A DNA stretch of 64,000 nucleotides from Phallusia mammillata (Eukaryota; Chordata; Ascidiacea; Phlebobranchia; Ascidiidae), in NCBI GenBank assembly GCA_003260075.1, contig QLIY01000228.1:72501-136500 (forward strand). Reading direction: 5' to 3'. The notes under the pieces are model-generated. The model did not search any database, was not told the origin of the DNA, and saw only the letters and a list, made by a program, of their open reading frames with translations. The stretch's first letter is position 1, and each line of letters opens with the position of its first letter. This document shows, in pieces, positions 50,001-60,810 of this stretch. The position numbers and the translations under genes were made by a program.

Positions 50001-53000
50001 TTCAACAAGATTTATACAACTTTTAACCTCTTCACAGAGACTGCAAATCCGCGTGTTGCAACGACGCTGACATGTGCAACGCACGCACTGTGGAACAAAT
50101 GAGCGCCACTATAAGATGTGGAACTGGAACTTATTCTAGCGGATTCCCAACACCTCGTACCTGTGCCGCAAACCAACTGTGCGGAAGAACAGAAACTGAC
50201 GGTTAGATTTATTTTTTGCCTTTATACAAAATGCCATCTTGATTTTTTCAAATTCCCTTTTTAAATTCCAATACGGTCGGCTGACATGGTTTTACCAGCA
50301 CTGTTGAAACTGTTGACTGTTTGTTGCATGTAAGTTGCAGTATACAACCATTAACAACAAAAGCACAGCAACCACAGCAGCTGTATTTTTGTTTTAAAAA
50401 CCACAACAAATGAATTTTGTCTTAATAACCACAACAACCGTATTTTTGTACTAATAACCACAACAACTCATTCGACATCCCTTAAAGTACTTAACATGGA
50501 TAATTTTGCAACAGGTGTCATCGTTGGATCGTGCTCAACGCTGGTGGAATGCGACGCCCTCTGCCAAGGCACACCGTAAGAAAATAGTTTTTTTTTTAAA
50601 TCCTCATACCAGCGTTTACTGACCGACGTGCCACAAGGTTTATTCTAGGGGGGCGCAAAGCTATGAAACTGTCACCATGCAGCACATTATCGATAATTTC
50701 GCGTAGACGTACCAGTCAGTTTAGCGTAAATATGTCGTAACTTTACATAGATTGGATTAAAACAACGAGTTATGCGACCAAAATCTGCATTTTCAATTCC
50801 CTTGCTTTGCTATTGGAAATGTGCTGGGTGAGAAAATAATTGCTATTGTATTATTTTTCTAAATATTTTGACACGGTTGGGTTCGGTTTTAAGCGTTATT
50901 TTCAATGTCGGTCTGGCAATAATCCTTATTGGGTTCTGAGTTAGTTAGATTGGGCAGCACCGCCTTATCACATCTTAATCAAGTATTTCATGTTTTACAG
51001 TGGGTGTGTATCAGCCTGTTGCAGTGATTCAGATTTCTGTAACAGCCTAACAGTGGCAGAGATGGGAGCCACTTTAACATGTGGGATCGGTTCAATAGAT
51101 GGAACTGCGACTATGACTTGTGCTGCGGGCAAACTTTGCAGCAGAACTGAAACAAATGGTAAAGTAAACCTCGCATGGTGTATAACGTTTGTGTTGGTTC
51201 AGTTTGTTTTAAATACAATTAAAGTGTCTTATCATTTACTGGCTCGATGGACATAGTTCTTTTGCTGTTTTTGTTTTGCTTTGACTCTAAAAATTTCCTA
51301 TGTGCAAAAATACTAAAACAAATTGATTTGCAAAAGCATAATTTTTTTGTTTTGTTAGGAAATGCTGCTGGTTTGTGCTCAACACAAGTTGAATGTGATG
51401 AACTGTGTGAAAACACCGCGTAAGTAAACAAGTGAAAACCTTAAGATGAACACAACTGGGATCAGCCCTGAAGTGTAGGAGTGATCACGGTATACTCACA
51501 TGTTAATCCCAGTAAGCCAGGCTCAATAAAAGCGTTATACTGAATCTAATCAGACTTTCGATAGGTTCACAACTGAGTCTGTGTAGATTTTTCTAACCCA
51601 CGCCTTGCTATATGATGGTGATGCTTGGTGACCGGCTGATTCGGTATAACGCTATTAATGAGACTGGCGTACTGTGGCGTACTAAACTTATTTTCACATT
51701 GAAGTAACACAGAATCTGTAAATCAAGACTTTTACTGATGGCTTTGAAAGTTTTTGCACTGAAACTATGTGGAAATCATGTAAGGAGACTTGTGGAACCA
51801 TATTAACAAACAATACCAGAACTTGTCATAACCTTACTTGGCATTTCCTATGCTTATTAGAAAATATGATTAATGGCGTTTTTGCGCAGAAACTGTGTGT
51901 CTGCTTGCTGTAGTGATGCTGATAACTGCAACACACTTGCAGTGGCCGATATTGGCACCACACTGCGGTGCGGAACAGGGACGGCTGACGGGGGTGGAAA
52001 CTTTGCAGCTACGACCACTTGTGCGTCTGGAGCGCTTTGTGCGAGAAAAGAAGTAACAAGCAGTAAGTTTGAAGTTGACCTTAACGTTTAAACTAAAACA
52101 AATTCTCAGCAAAATTGGTTGAGTTTTTCGCGTCGGGTTCGAGGTTATATGACTTTACGGGCCTGACGTTACACTCGGCATCATATGTACCATAATTTAC
52201 CTTGGTAAATAACATTAGGGTATATTTCTTGGTAAATATTATTTTACAAATTTGGCTTGGGTTCAGCCTTCTCCTTAGGTAGTGTAAAACTGTTTCAAGC
52301 ATCTTGCAAACAGTCTAAACGCCCAACACAGCAAATGTCTACATATAATACGTCAATTTGTCAGTAGGTATACTTATGCTGATTTTTCTGACCTATGCCT
52401 TGCCATATGTCGAAATGCTTAGCGACCTGCCGATTCGGTATAACGCCTTCAATAGACCTGGCGTATTATCATCTGTTATTGCCTAAGTCGCGTTTCAAGT
52501 CCGTTTTCTCTTGTGTTTTTATGGTTTATTATTATTAGTTTGGATTTTACAGATGTGTGATGGTGACATACATTTGGTTTGCAGGTCCCGCAGAAGGCTC
52601 ATGTCAAACGCAGGCAGCCTGTAGCACGCTATGTGATGGAGTCACGTAAGTAAAAGTCCAAAAACATATATAAAATCGTTATGTTTCATGGACAATTAAT
52701 TTACGCACATAGGAAAAAACCTCTTTGGTTCTACTTCCTCAATTGACAAAAGAGTATTATAAAATAATAACAAAAAACGATAAACTATATCTTGGATAAA
52801 AAAAAACAAATTTGACAACGTTTGTTTCAGGTTAAAATCAGTTAGCCACCTTTAGAAAACAAATATATATTTTGCTTATTGAAGCATCTTCAGTGTAAAA
52901 CGCTTCCAAACTTGTAACCGTATAGTATATAAAAGGTGGAAATCGTTACAAGAATGGTAAATAGAATAGGGACGGATTCCCAGAATCAATTTACTAGGAT

Positions 53001-56000
53001 TTATTACTAAGAAAATTCAACTTTTTATAATGGAATGTTTGATCCCTCTAAAGGTAATTGTTTTCCAGGGATTGTACATCGGCGTGTTGTAACGATGCAG
53101 ACAACTGCAACAGTCGTTCTGTGACTGATATGACGAATATCGTTCGGTGTGGATTCGATTCAGTGGTGGACGGACCGCTTACCGCAGTTATGACTTGTGC
53201 AGCGACACAACAATGCCAAAGAACTCAAACTACTGGCTCAGGTACAACACACAATCATACATATTTTCTATATGGCGACATAATATGTTGTCATCACAAA
53301 AATCTTATTTTTATGGCTGCTAACAAGTTTGGTGTTTTTTTAAATTTAAGAGAAAAACAATCTTATTGAGGTCAAACATCGGGTTTTGTCACTGGTTCCA
53401 AAGAAACAGCAATCTCTGGCTGAAGGATAATGTTTTTTTTAATGTTAACTACTATAGCTCATGCTTGTCATTAAACTACAATGGTGACAAGAAATGTGTT
53501 GCATCTCGCCTTAATAAGTTTACCAAGCTCAGCGAAGTGGTTCCCCCCCCCCCCCGCTGAAGGATAATGTTTTTTTTAATGTTAACTACTATAGCTCATG
53601 CTTTTCATTAAAATATAATGGTGACAAGAAATTTTTCGCCTTAAAAAATGCATCTCGCCTTAATAAGTTTACCAAGCTCAGCGAAGTGGTTCCAAAATTT
53701 TTTCGGCAAATTCCTTCGGTTATTGAAAACATTTTCATTCCTCCCTAATATACTACATGGTAGATGTTAAACCATACAAAGATCTTTTAAAAATGGAAAA
53801 AAATAGTCCCCAGTTGGGAACCACTTGCCTAGAGCATAGAACTTAGATCAATTAAACTGCGTTTGACAAACATTGTAAGAAACTGGCAACACTATATGAG
53901 CCGAGCCTATTCCGAGATAACAGAGACTGTTAGATTGTTTACCCTCTATACATCCATGATTTGTACATGATGTTTTGTTGTTCAAGATGACGCAGTGACT
54001 ACAGAGGGATCTTGTATTGCCGGAGACGCCACATGTGGAAGTGGATGCAATGCACCGTGAGTGAAATTAAATGTGAAAAAGTGCGAAAAGTGCGCTGCTT
54101 GTTGTGGTTTTAGAAACTGTTGCATGCAAAAACATGATTCTTTATAATAGGACAACTAGTTAAACGTATTGATCGGACAGTCTTGTCCACCTGCGTTAAA
54201 TGTGATTGTCAAAGTTAAGAATTATGTTTGCTACTTGCAGAAGTTGCGTGTTCTCATGCTGTAGCAACGCTGATCTGTGCAACAACATCGCAATTTCTAC
54301 CGCAGCCCCAACCAACCCGCAGTGTTTAGTGGGAAGCAGCACTCAGGTTGGAGATAATGCTGCAACTGGGAGTTTAACTTCTACACAATGTGATCCTGAC
54401 TACTTCTGTGGAAGAACTGAAACCACCACTACAACAGGTAAGAAGGGACACAATGGATGTGCACTAGTTCCCAGAAATCAGTTAGCTTTAGTATAAAGAA
54501 CAAACCTATTTCGCTTATGCATGCATCTTTATTGTCTAAAAAGGCAACACACAAGGGGATTAAAACTAGACAAACGCGCCCCAACCTATCTCAATTAACC
54601 CTCAACTTAAAGCCTGATAGACAAACAAGACTAGAAAAATAACAGCGTAAAAAAGCAGGTAAAATGCGAAGAAAACAATAGATGTGCACTAATTATATCG
54701 GACTATTTTTCACAGACAACGTGGACACCGTAGTAACAGTTGGATCATGTCAAGCCCCCCCCCCCCCAGCAGACTCATGCGACTTGCTCTGTGCAGATGA
54801 CTCGTAAGTTTATACAAGTAAATAACAACAAGTAACATTTAGGCCTGGAATCAATTAAATTGTCATCCTCTAATATGACATAGAAAATCTTTCTTCGAAA
54901 ATAGTTTGTTTTCACTTCAAGTAAATTCAAGTACCCTACAACGAGTTTTCAATTTTCTCAACAGACAAGGCAAGTATGTTCGTATTTCAATGCATTTCGT
55001 TACCGGATTTTGCTTTCTTGCGCAATTACAATTATTTGAAAGTACCAGAAAATTTACATACTGCTGTAAAGTTTTATGTGGTTGTTCTTTAGTTCAAGTA
55101 AACCCACTCAATATGCTTGCAATTTTCCACTAGAAACTGTCAAAAAACGCATCCAGATCCCGCTTGGTGTTTGTTTAGTGCGATTGTGTTGCTCTTTAAC
55201 TAAGCGAAATAAACTCAACTCAACTGTTCCAAACAAATTTCAAAATATGCAGAAACTGCGTCCGCGCATGCTGCAACGATGCAGATGATTGCAACGATGT
55301 TTCGGTTGCTATGATGACAAGCACGCTGACTTGCCACTCAGGGACAGTCGACGGAACAACTTTAACCGCAACAACGGCCTGCACCACCGCGAACCACGTA
55401 TGTGCCAGAGCAGAAACCACAACTGGAACGGGAGGTAAAAACGCAATGCGACTCACGAAACAATATGGCGTCGCAGATTTAAAAACGACTTTGCAAGTTA
55501 TAACTTTTGTTCTACTGGATGCATTGGGTGTTTATGCTAAAAAATACATCTTATTCTATATTGGTTGTTTTTCACGGAAAGTTACCGAAATTGTCACACT
55601 AATTAGGGTTAGAAAGACAGTTAACCTCTCCCTAAAACTCTTTTCAGATTCAGCCACAGTTGAAACAGTTGGATCGTGTCAAGCTCAAAGCGCATGTGAA
55701 TCATTGTGTGACTCAACTCAGTAAGTGTTTTAATGGATGTATAAAACTAAGATATGAAAATAAAGCAATAGCTCCACATACCAAGTAAAATTTGTTGTAA
55801 ATCAACTTGAAGCCATTGTGGTGCTATTGAATGGAACATTTGCTGCTCTAACATACATCTGGATGTTTTACTGCATTTGTCTTCCACAGGGGATGTGTGA
55901 GCGCTTGCTGCAGCAGTTCGGATCTCTGCAACAGTTTAACATGGAGCCAACAAACAGCCCGAAACTGTTACGTTGGAAGTTCAACTTCAGACACACCAGT

Positions 56001-56515
56001 TATGGATATGACTTACACTCGGTGCGCTGCATCCGAACAGTGCGGAAGAACCCAGACATCTGCAACATCTGGAAGTAAGTCTTGTAACTTATAACGGTAC
56101 CAACTAGTTGGCTGTTATTTGCACTTTTGTACGGATCAATAGCCGTAATGTAGGCCAAGAAAAAGCGGCAGTTTCAATAAACTGTTTCTTTTCAGGTACA
56201 ACAACAGTAACTACAGAAGGATCCTGTACAGCAGCATCTGCATGTGACACTCTTTGTGGATCGTAAGTTGCAAACAAACCATATTTTAAAGTTCAGCATT
56301 TTACGACTAAGGTTCTTTTAAAGAAAATTAACACCACACAAAGCTCCAAAGAAACTCCAAATCAATCAATCAACCATTTAAATTCATAAGTTTTAACTGG
56401 ATAAATAAACGTTTAAAGCCAATTGTTAAAAAAGAACTTTTCAATGTTTTAGAGCTGAAGGCTGTGTTTTCACGTGCTGTGATACTGATGGCTGTAACTC
56501 ACAAGCAGTCCCAAC

Positions 56516-56607
<92 letters not shown>

Positions 56608-56721
56608 ACAACCACAACCACCACAACAGCAACTACAACAACTGGTGGTGCTGAACACGGAGCAAAAATTAATATCTTACTGATGATGGGTCTTTTGGTT
56701 CTCATTTGCTTCATAGCTTAA
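40519..56721 (+). CDS. Gene F: giant multi-LU-domain GPI-anchored protein
   Basis: The first exon 40519-40672 gives a signal peptide (MDKSFVVTLLALLCFVYP) and opens the first domain (LDC, SC, YCGRTET). Alternating micro and long exons follow up to the last exon 56453-56721. Collapsing the two evident assembly duplications leaves about 37 exons, 18 LU domains and roughly 1,450 residues. Each domain shows ten Cys: LRCGTGT, TCA, LCGRKE, GSC, EC, LC, then CVSACCNDADNCN. The last exon closes domain 18 (CVFTCCDTDGCN), then a Thr stalk and GGAEHGAK with a hydrophobic end INILLMMGLLVLICFIA, a good GPI signal. The stalk contains 90 C (56518-56607) and the frame differs on its two sides. Role unknown: a cell-surface adhesion or recognition protein is plausible from the architecture. 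Confidence 0.85.
42940..43065. mobile_element. Left half of the 24.1-kb MITE family
   Basis: GTACACCAGGCCCATTGAAG with a following AATCAAGCCAGCCGAAG matches the left inverted repeat of the 24108-24476 element. No right end is found, so the element is truncated. Confidence 0.4.
43110..43450. mobile_element. Intronic inverted-repeat element, hammerhead-like tips (copy A)
   Basis: The right tip, 43398-43449, keeps an intact CUGAUGA (43405-43411) and GAAA (43425-43428) in hammerhead order, but stems I, II and III have mismatches. The left tip is a diverged inverted counterpart (GTTTTGACCT near 43121). The inner part shares blocks with copy C (ACTGGGCA, AACTGGTTC/ATCTGGTTC, CAGTGTCACTT/CAATGTCACTA). 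It lies in the intron before the 43500 exon. Confidence 0.5.
44676..44727 (+). other. Hammerhead-like tip, copy B
   Basis: Stem I is perfect (AGCUGCA with UGCAGCU) and stem III is perfect (ACAGUG with CACUGU), followed by the GUC cleavage triplet. The core is damaged: CUGAUAU replaces CUGAUGA and the GAAA box reads GGGC. Confidence 0.5.
46740..47016. mobile_element. Intronic inverted-repeat element, hammerhead-like tips (copy C)
   Basis: Right tip 46963-47016: core CCAAUGA, stem II GACCUUGUAGGUU, intact GAAA, stem III ACAGUG with CAUUGU and GUC. The left tip near 46747 (TCAGTGCA, then GGTGACAAGATATTGG) is the inverted counterpart of the stem I end. It has a short open frame but no coding signal. 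Confidence 0.45.
48077..48127 (+). other. Hammerhead-like tip, copy D
   Basis: Core CUGAUGG (one change), GAAA intact, stem III perfect (ACAGUG with CACUGU), cleavage triplet GUU, and stem I maintained largely by G-U pairs. It is the copy with the least core damage after copy A. Confidence 0.5.
48936..49228. mobile_element. Complete inverted-repeat element with hammerhead-like tips (copies F and E)
   Basis: About 95-base inverted repeats: 48936-49030 pairs with 49129-49226 (for example TAAGCTAGTGTGGCCATC, 49013-49030, against 49129-49146). Each outer end is a hammerhead-like fold. The left one (48940-48991, minus strand) keeps GAAA, a perfect stem III, GUC and a 7-bp stem I but has lost CUGAUGA. 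The right one (49171-49222, plus strand) has a perfect stem I but CUAAUGA and AAAA in the core. Total about 290 bases; no coding capacity; intron of gene F. Confidence 0.6.
49231..49541. mobile_element. hAT-type MITE in an intron of gene F
   Basis: The left end TGTGGTTCTCAAACTGTGG and the right end GCTGAGAACCACTG form hAT-like terminal inverted repeats; an inner GTGGTACGC/GTGGTACGCTT motif repeats in both halves. About 310 bases, no transposase. It is inserted immediately beside the hammerhead-tipped element. Confidence 0.55.
51489..51690. mobile_element. Inverted-repeat MITE (24.1-kb family)
   Basis: GCCAGGCTCAATAAAAGCG at the left pairs with CGCTATTAATGAGACTGGC at the right, plus ATACTGAATC against GATTCGGTAT. 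It is shorter than the 24.1-kb copy and lacks its B box. Intron of gene F. Confidence 0.5.
52375..52475. mobile_element. Right half of the 24.1-kb MITE family
   Basis: CCGATTCGGTATAACGCC, then TTCAATAGACCTGGCGTA, matches the right terminal repeat; no left end. Confidence 0.4.
53419..53831. mobile_element. Small hAT-like element next to a duplicated contig end
   Basis: AGTGGTTCC (about 53683) and GGGAACCACT (about 53818) are inverted termini about 150 bases apart. The sequence before the left terminus is duplicated around 13 C (copies 53419-53542 and 53556-53690), one copy having an insertion of about 15 bases. Confidence 0.45.
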
Positions 56722-56726
56722 TGTAC

Positions 56727-56732
56727 AATAAA
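56727..56732 (+). terminator. Poly(A) signal of gene F
   Basis: AATAAA begins five bases after the F stop codon, giving an unusually short 3'UTR if used. Confidence 0.45.
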
Positions 56733-58064
56733 CAATTCAAATGGGGACGAGGATCAGAATATTTTGTACATTTAAGTCCTGCGTCACACCTCGTTCACCT
56801 AATTGCTTCAAACAACTACCGAAATCTTTACGTATGTCGTTTAAGGCGTGAAGTTTATGAAAGTTTAAAAATGTTTTTCATTTTCTTTTTCGGGATCACA
56901 ATTACAAGAAGTATATTACAAAACTTGCAAACTAAAAGTGGATTACTTTAATAGACTTCACACAGCTTTAAGCAATTTTAATATATAACTTTAGACCAAG
57001 AAAGGTAAGCCTTTCATTTTCCCCAGGTAAAAAGTTTGTGAGACTGAACACAAATTAAACTTGTTTTTTGAAATAAGTTATATGGTTGAAAATAAATTTG
57101 CTAGTCTGTTCTGTATTAAATAACAGCTCTGTTTTAGGATTTTGAGAATATTTTTAGCCTATTTAAACAAGTGAGTTTTTAGCAACATGGCCTATTTAGG
57201 TTGTAATCTTGTTTTCTAATTACGTTGTGATGCACCAAATGTAAGACACGTGACAAAAATTTGCTTAGTTTTCCTGATGTGCTTTGTAGTTTAAGCAACT
57301 AAGCATCCCATTAAAAATTTTACTCGCAATTAGAGAATGATGGGTTTTCGTTATTTTTTACGTAAAGTCATTGTGTCCAAAACGCATTAGTGCAGCCAAG
57401 GTCCCACGCCATGGGTAATCGAGACGTAAAGATTGTTAGGGATTCAAGGACATATCGAGTAGATAGAGTTTAGCTATACTTTATGCCGTTTGTGAATTTT
57501 GTTACAGATCAGTTCGGGTCATTTCGGAAAAGCTTGGTCACTCGATCCCTATTTTAGGTTTTGTTTTGTTAGGGTTCGTTTAGGGTGGGCTCTTGGATAA
57601 CTTAGGGACGCTTTGACATGCACAGCGACCCGGACAAATTGCTTTCTTCTATTCGCTCACTTCAACGCAATAATTTCTGTGAAGTTCGAACACATACACT
57701 TGTTTGTGAAAGTATAAAGGTGGGTGATGTAATATAGAGTTGTAAAGTAAATCATTGTCATTGAAGAGACTCAGACTTTGTGTTGCGATGTTTGCTGTAA
57801 GTTGTCGCAGGAAATGAGATTGCGTTGGGCAGTCATGTTTTTGTCATGTTTTTTGGTGTTTAGTTTATTTGCAAGATCTGGAGTTTGCAAGTAAAAGGAA
57901 ACAGGTTTGTTACCCTTTTAAAATTGGCGATTGACGCCAAATTAAAGAGAAGTTGCAGCAGGGAATGAGATTGCGTTAGGCTGCAGCTTTAACATTTTCA
58001 AGTCAAAGACAAATAGTTTTGCATATTATTGATCGTTTTCATTTTTTTTATTGTTAGTTTTGAT

Positions 58065-58287
58065 TGTTAGTTTTTCGGTCTTGACAAGGGCAATAGCAAA
58101 AACATTTAATTTGAAACAAAAACAGTTTTTATTTTTTAAGTAAAGAAAACATTTGCTGTACGCTTACAAGCCCCCCCCCCTGTTAGTTTTTCGGTCTTGA
58201 CAAGGGCAATAGCAAAAACATTTAATTTAAAACAAAAACAGTTTTTATTTTTTTAAGTAAAGAAAACATTTGCTGTACGCTTACAAC
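58065..58287. repeat. Direct duplication around a 10-C block
   Basis: 58065-58170 and 58181-58287 are nearly identical (one AATTTGAAA/AATTTAAAA change and a one-base T-run difference); ten C between. Confidence 0.8.
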
Positions 58288-59224
58288 CGTAAAGGTGAAT
58301 GTAACAGAACGCTAAGGATTTCTTAGGTGTAAGTTCTGTGGTTAAAACGAGAAGACAAGACTAGCCCGAAGGCTCGATGCAAACAACAGATTTGTTGCTG
58401 CGGTAAACTTAGCTAACACACAAAAATGCGAAGATGACCCAAGGTACCGAGGTCGCATGAGAATCTTAGCAACACCTATTTGTACAAGGGCCGAACTATG
58501 ACACCTCTATCTTCCTAGTGTTAAAATATATAGGGACACCGTTTTCGGGATCACTGGATAATCTAAAGCCTATTTATGTTCCCGGAATATTTTAATTGCC
58601 TAAATATAGCCAGTTTAACAAATTGTTACGGCGCTGAGACATTATTTAGTGCTGTAGATTATAAAAAGGAAATAGGCGATGTTTTAAAAATAGTTTATAT
58701 CGCCTCAAATAGACATAACGTTACGAAATACATATTACGAACATCACATTAAACTGACAACCAGGGTTGCCACCGCTTTGCATCCCGATATAAAGAAAAC
58801 CTGAAAATTAAATTTTCGTACGAAACGAAACAAACGTCTTTGAACAAATCTTCGCATTTATACGAGTCATGGCGCATTTAATGGGCCTGGCGTATACTGT
58901 GATTCATATAAGAGTGTACCGTGATCGCTGGTGTGCATAGACGCTTCAGGGCTGATCCCAGTTATGAATTTATGTTCATCTTAGGAGAAAAGATTCGTTT
59001 TTTTGAATTGCAACAGTAGTTGTAAAAAGTGACTGACGAATATACTGAACAACATAAAGACGTTTTATTGAGTTGCAAATATCATTTAATTAAAAACATA
59101 ATTAAAAACTTGTGTATATAGAATACATATTAGTGCAGCCGTTTCAACAATCGCTGTTGTCATAATCATGAGTGCAGGTTGTCAACTAAGCTTGAAACAA
59201 ATATTTATGTCTCTATATAAGGTT

Positions 59225-59995
59225 TTTAATTTTTCAAATAATCAAATAATTTTTGTCCTTTCAAATCAAATAATCAAATAATTCAAATAATTTGGAATAG
59301 CGGATACATAAGACCCAGAGTCATTATTAAATAAGGATAGTTGAAATTACTAAACGAATTTTGTAAGCTCTTAGTCATTAAATCTAGGCTACATCTTTTT
59401 TTCTGTTTAAAATAATAAATTAGCACAGATCGAGACAAGCTTCAATTATTCTTCGTAATTTTGGCAAAGTCATATGTATTTCCGTGTGTATTTTTTTCTC
59501 TTTATTACAACAGCTCATTTTAGGCACTGGCTGAATTGAATTGACTTGTGACCTATACCATTTTAATCAATTGCTTAAAAAACTTACCCCCCCCCCTCTC
59601 TTTATTACAACAGCTCATTTTAGGCACTGGCTGAATTGAATTGAATTGTGACCTATATCATTTTAATCACTTGCTTAAAAAGCTTTAATTATTCCTGGGT
59701 GTAACTAATACCGAAATGAATAGTAAATTGTCATGCTTTTTTGTCCAACATTTTTGGGGGAATCGGTGATGAACATTAATATAAGGCTGAAAACATATGT
59801 TTAAGTGCTTCTGTGTAACCGCAATTTCATAAAAATGTCACCAATGTGTTCAAATAAATTGATTTTAAACATATATCGAGGTATACTGCATAGGAAAAAA
59901 TATGTAATTATTTGAAATGAATAAAAAATTACTTGATAAATTTTCAAATAATTAAAAATTTCAAATAATCAAATAATTATTTGTTTGATAACAGC
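59225..59995. mobile_element. AT-rich insertion bounded by CAAATAAT repeats
   Basis: Arrays of TCAAATAATCAAATAATT open and close this 770-base block. The paralogous flank near 63220-63250 lacks it, and sequences on either side rejoin there (CAATCGCTGTTGTCA upstream, CGTGTT...GAAAATGTTGA downstream). An internal contig-end duplication with ten C lies at 59498-59690. Confidence 0.45.
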
Positions 59996-60147
59996 CCTAA
60001 TGTAAAATCAAACAAGCGTGTTCCTATGAAAATGTTGACTTGTACATATTTCCTTTACACATCGAAAACTGCAGTGAAGTAATTATGTTGTTAGAAGTCT
60101 AAAATTTATAACTTAATTTGTTTTTTGTTTTGTTTTTCAGCGAGAAT

Positions 60148-60183
60148 ATGCCGGTCGCTTTGGCTAACTTGACTTCGGTTTAG
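60148..60183 (+). other. Conserved 11-codon mini-ORF upstream of gene G
   Basis: An acceptor-like TGTTTTTCAG ends at 60140, followed by an ATG opening MPVALANLTSV and a stop. The duplicated flank at 63567-63602 preserves MPASLANLTSV with the same length and acceptor. It could be an upstream ORF in the leader of gene G or a remnant of a terminal exon. Confidence 0.35.
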
Positions 60184-60810
60184 CAATCACACGACCGACA
60201 CAAATTGCCTTCTTATTTTGTCTGCAAAATAATCAAAGTCCGATCTGTTTCTCACTTCGTTTCGGCGTCTTTTGATAAGATGTTGCTTTTGTGATAAAAA
60301 AGAATGTGTGTATGCTGTGTAAAATAGCTCGAAGGGGTCTGCTATTTCACCCCAATTTATTCTAGTATGAGAAAAACAACAGGTTGGCTTGTTGTTTTGA
60401 TGTAATGTAGACCGCGCGTTTTTCGAGGCTTCGATGACGCGCCGTGTCTTGCATATTGCCGCGGGGAATAAAATGCTTACTAATAACTTCCACATCGTCG
60501 ATTTATTACACAAAATTGTCGGTTGTTAATTTTTTGTTGTTGATTTAGGCACGCTCGCTTGTCTATGGTTCGTGCTTATTCCACTGCGAGTCTATGTTTT
60601 GTGACAATAATGTTTTGACTTGTTGCTGTAACTTGTTTAATGACAGCTGGAAGTGTGGCGTTGAGTAAACTTAATTGAATACAGGCAGGGTTGAAAGACG
60701 GAGTAAAACATGCTTGCGTTTCTAATACTATTATTTCTTGGTGACCTTACTCAGTTTTAACACTGGTTTCAAAATGTTTAGGGTTTTTAGTAAATTTTTA
60801 AGCGACACCA

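Larger units (their letters stand above)
45970..50575 (+). other. Gene F exons 13-24 (domains 7-12) with doubled exons
   Basis: Complete exons: 46183-46349; 46426-46486; 47125-47279; 47695-47755; 47814-47974; 48212-48269; 48528-48697; 48806-48866; 49623-49786; 49887-49947; 50038-50201; 50515-50575. Extra copies lie next to ten-C blocks: truncated long exon 45970-46087, second micro exon 46577-46637, truncated long exon 48329-48392, second micro exon 48411-48468. Two micro exons in a row would break the cysteine pattern, so these extras are most likely the other haplotype. Confidence 0.78.
51001..56721 (+). other. Gene F exons 25-37 (domains 13-18, stalk, GPI tail)
   Basis: Exons: 51001-51158; 51359-51419; 51890-52062; 52585-52645; 53069-53241; 53987-54056; 54241-54437; 54716-54803; 55253-55434; 55648-55720; 55890-56074; 56196-56262; 56453-56721. 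From 53987 on the exons are longer and resemble gene E (VGSSTQ, GSLTSTQC, CGRTETTT, VGSCQA). The micro exon 54716-54803 contains 13 C (54755-54767) but stays in frame on both sides (Gln-Ala, Pro codons, Ala-Asp-Ser-Cys), so that run could be partly genuine. Confidence 0.8.
56733..60810. other. Intergenic between genes F and G
   Basis: No supported coding sequence. It contains a contig-end duplication at 58065-58287 (ten C at 58171-58180), a fragment of the 24.1-kb MITE family (about 58862-58985), an AT-rich insertion (about 59225-59995) and, from about 58990, the 5' flank of gene G, which recurs at 63045-64000. Confidence 0.5.
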
